From Tanytarsus gracilentus (lineage: Eukaryota > Arthropoda > Insecta > Diptera > Chironomidae): DNA of 64,000 nucleotides. The position numbers were made by a program, and so were the translations under genes. The notes under the pieces were generated by a model, which saw only the letters and a list, made by a program, of their open reading frames with translations, was not told where the DNA came from and did no database searches. The stretch is taken from the NCBI GenBank assembly GCA_038502055.1, contig JAXRKN010000032.1, forward strand, positions 1,116,001 through 1,180,000. The letters run 5' to 3'. The first letter of the stretch is position 1. Every line of letters begins with the position of its first letter. Below are positions 61,601 through 64,000 of this stretch, in pieces.

Positions 61601-64000
61601 GACTTCCAGTCATCAGACTCTTCGCTCCTAATAAATTATAAATTGTGAATGTTCTCTGTTGATACTTTTCACGACGGTGGTATGTGTTGCCTTGGAAAGC
61701 TTCTACACATACAAGTGGAGGTGAAGAGAGAGAAAATGAATGAAAATTTTTATGACTGAGGAAAGCTCGTTGGGGAATCCCTTTCGATATCACTTCCAGT
61801 GAAATCTGTGTATTTATTAAAATTAATGAAAAATGTCGAAATATAAAATAAAATTTGATATTTTTAACGGACCTTTTCTATCTAAATTATTAAATGATTA
61901 AAACACTTTAAAAACTATTTAAAATTTTTTAAATTTTGTTATCAGCCAATTTTTTTTGAATGTATTAGTGAGGGAAATCCTTAGCACTCTCTCCCTCACT
62001 CTCGCTCGAGAGAAATGGAAAGCGAGTGACTGTGTATATTTTCCTCGTCGATGCCATTCTTGGGTCAGTACACCGGTGGATTTTTAATCGTAATGTTGCG
62101 AATGGAAATCAGTGCTCTAACGTACTAATTTTCCACACTCAAATCAAAATTTACAAAAGCAATTTGAAGAAGAGAAAAAAAAGTTGAATATTTTTCTTTA
62201 AAGTTGCTTGTTGAAAAGCCGAGAAACTTTTTCCGTTGCCTCTTTTGGCTTTAAATGTGGCGAAAACGAATTTAAAAGTTGTTAATTTTCCTCAGCTAGA
62301 AATTGATGGTTGGAATGTGGCAAGACATTTTGTTGGCAGAAGTTTTCATTCAATTTTTATAAACGGAGCAATTGTTGAGTGTTAATTAAATATTTTATAA
62401 GGTCAATCAATCAGTTAATTGAAAGAGGAAAATTTATTAAATAGTTTTCTCACCAAACCGACGTTAATTCCATTTTAAGTGATAAAATCGTAGCCTTTTT
62501 GAACCTGAACCCACTTACAAAGTTCCATTCATTAAAATTAAGCGAAAATCATCAAAACTTTATGTGCGTGTTTATTCACCGAGTGCAAGAGGATACACAT
62601 AAACAAAGCAATTGATTGACAAATCACATTGAGTGATAATTAATTAACGTTTGCTTTGTCACATTCTGTTCAAGAGATAATTTGATTATTGTTGGTGGTG
62701 AGAAATGAATAAGAAAAAGAAAAATCATAAACATATTGCACTTTTATCAGAGATGTAAAATTAAAGATTAAATTTAATGAAAAGAATTTGAAAAAATTTA
62801 AATTTTTAATCTCTCGCTATTTAAATTAAATTTAGCTTTTAATTTTGAAAATTTTAATTTAAAATTAAAAAATTAAAAAAACGTTAATTTTGAAATTATT
62901 AAATTTTTTGCAAATTCAACATAAGCTTTTAATTTATATATCTTGAAAAAGCTTTGAAATAATTTTTAATTACCACTTAAGTTCAGCGAAGCATTTTTTC
63001 AACGCATAAAACCCAGCGAATAAAATTTAATTAAATCTTTGATAATTTAATTTCACATGCCTGATGAGTGCACAAATTGTGATAAGAAGAAAATCAGAAA
63101 AATTAATCATGAGAAGGAAAAGAATTATCGAGATTGCCATCACCATCATTTGGCAACGAATATTAATGGCTTTAAGAGTGCACAAATGGAAATTTTTTCA
63201 TCAAAAAGTTTCTTCTTATTTTCGCATTTACTCGTGCCTCGTCATTTCGCCTAAATCTTAGTTGAGTGACAGCAAATCCACCGGGAGAAGAAGAGAATAA
63301 AGTAATAAAGAGGAAATGAAAAAATATTTTTGCGATATGAAGGAGAGAAAAATGAATGAGAAGAAAAAAACAATTTTCGTTTTCTTCTTTTTCCCTCGCA
63401 TCCTCCGCAATTGACGATTATGTAATGTTATCATATGAAAAATGTGTTGAGAAAAGCGCGAAAATAGTCGTGATGATGCTTGAGGAAAATGAATAAAAGT
63501 CGCATAAATATTTTTTTTCCCTCGAATGTGCCACACACGCTTATCGTCCTCAACTACATGGCAATTTTTTATCGAATGTCACTCGCCTCGCAAGTGATTT
63601 TTTATTGATTTTTCTCTAGCATACAATTTCGAGAGACTTGACGATGATGTGCTTCACATTCCTTCACATTCATTCAAGTGAGTGATGAGATTGAGCGAGA
63701 GAGATAATCAGTCTATAATGCGTACATATACAGGCAAAAAAATTCCTACAAATTCAGTTTGAAAAATTGACAATTGTCAAGATAAAGTGATTGAGGATTT
63801 CTTTACGGTCCTCTTTTTTTCTTGCCACATAAAATCGACTGAACTTTTCAATCTCGACGTTGCTCATTTATTTTCCAAACTTTACTTCTCATTCCATCAA
63901 TAATGACATGTTTTTCATTCATTTTATCAACGACATCAAAAGACTCTTTTGTACTTTTGATCGCTTTCTTTTCTCATCTGAAACTCGGACAGATGATGAG
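58614..64000. other. AT-rich noncoding stretch
   Basis: No exon recognised on either strand. Frames such as 59603-59884 (plus) and 61512-61793 (minus) overlap opposite-strand frames and lack motifs. A weak hairpin-family end (TTTCCACCCCTTGC at about 61131-61144) occurs without a convincing partner. Confidence 0.5.

Overview
This is eukaryotic, AT-rich nuclear DNA that reads as insect, most likely a dipteran and possibly a nematoceran fly. The evidence is short GT-AG introns, TATA boxes paired with GATA sites, chymotrypsin-fold and pancreatic-lipase-family genes of dipteran type, and dispersed short inverted-repeat elements. The species cannot be fixed from the sequence alone. Most of the window is intergenic or intronic.

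Three complete multi-exon genes can be reconstructed, plus fragments of others. (1) At about 15.35-15.65 kb on the minus strand is one early coding exon with a signal peptide and the start of a Frizzled-type cysteine-rich domain. The rest of that gene is not recognisable in the window and would lie beyond a long intron. (2) At 44.13-46.21 kb on the minus strand is an eight-exon secreted lipase of 388 residues with an intact Ser-Asp-His triad and almost no lid. (3) At 54.77-55.73 kb (plus) and 57.54-58.53 kb (minus) are two tail-to-tail duplicated serine protease homologues, each of 250 residues in five exons. In both, the catalytic His and Ser are replaced by Asn and Val, while Asp is kept once the exons are joined. 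The two promoters share a GATA site placed just before a TATA box. Weaker candidates are a first coding exon at 35.93 kb (plus) and a 32-nt microexon at 53.03 kb (plus), possibly parts of a long-intron gene.

The mobile DNA is the other main content. A compound repeat with a 120-129 bp minisatellite core occurs three times: 5.6-6.5 kb, inverted inside a 2.5-kb foldback-like element at 12.48-14.95 kb, and with different ends at 39.02-40.01 kb. The foldback-like element also carries a tRNA-derived SINE-like sequence. A non-LTR-type element with a TAATC-type tail is present as an 834-bp copy (34.39-35.22 kb) and a 76-bp severely truncated copy (33.20-33.27 kb), each bounded by perfect long target-site duplications. 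At least seven short hairpin elements with ends close to AGGGGTGGACACT are scattered across the window.

No rRNA, functional tRNA, CRISPR array or prokaryotic feature was seen. Long stretches with only AT-rich noncoding sequence are listed as such.
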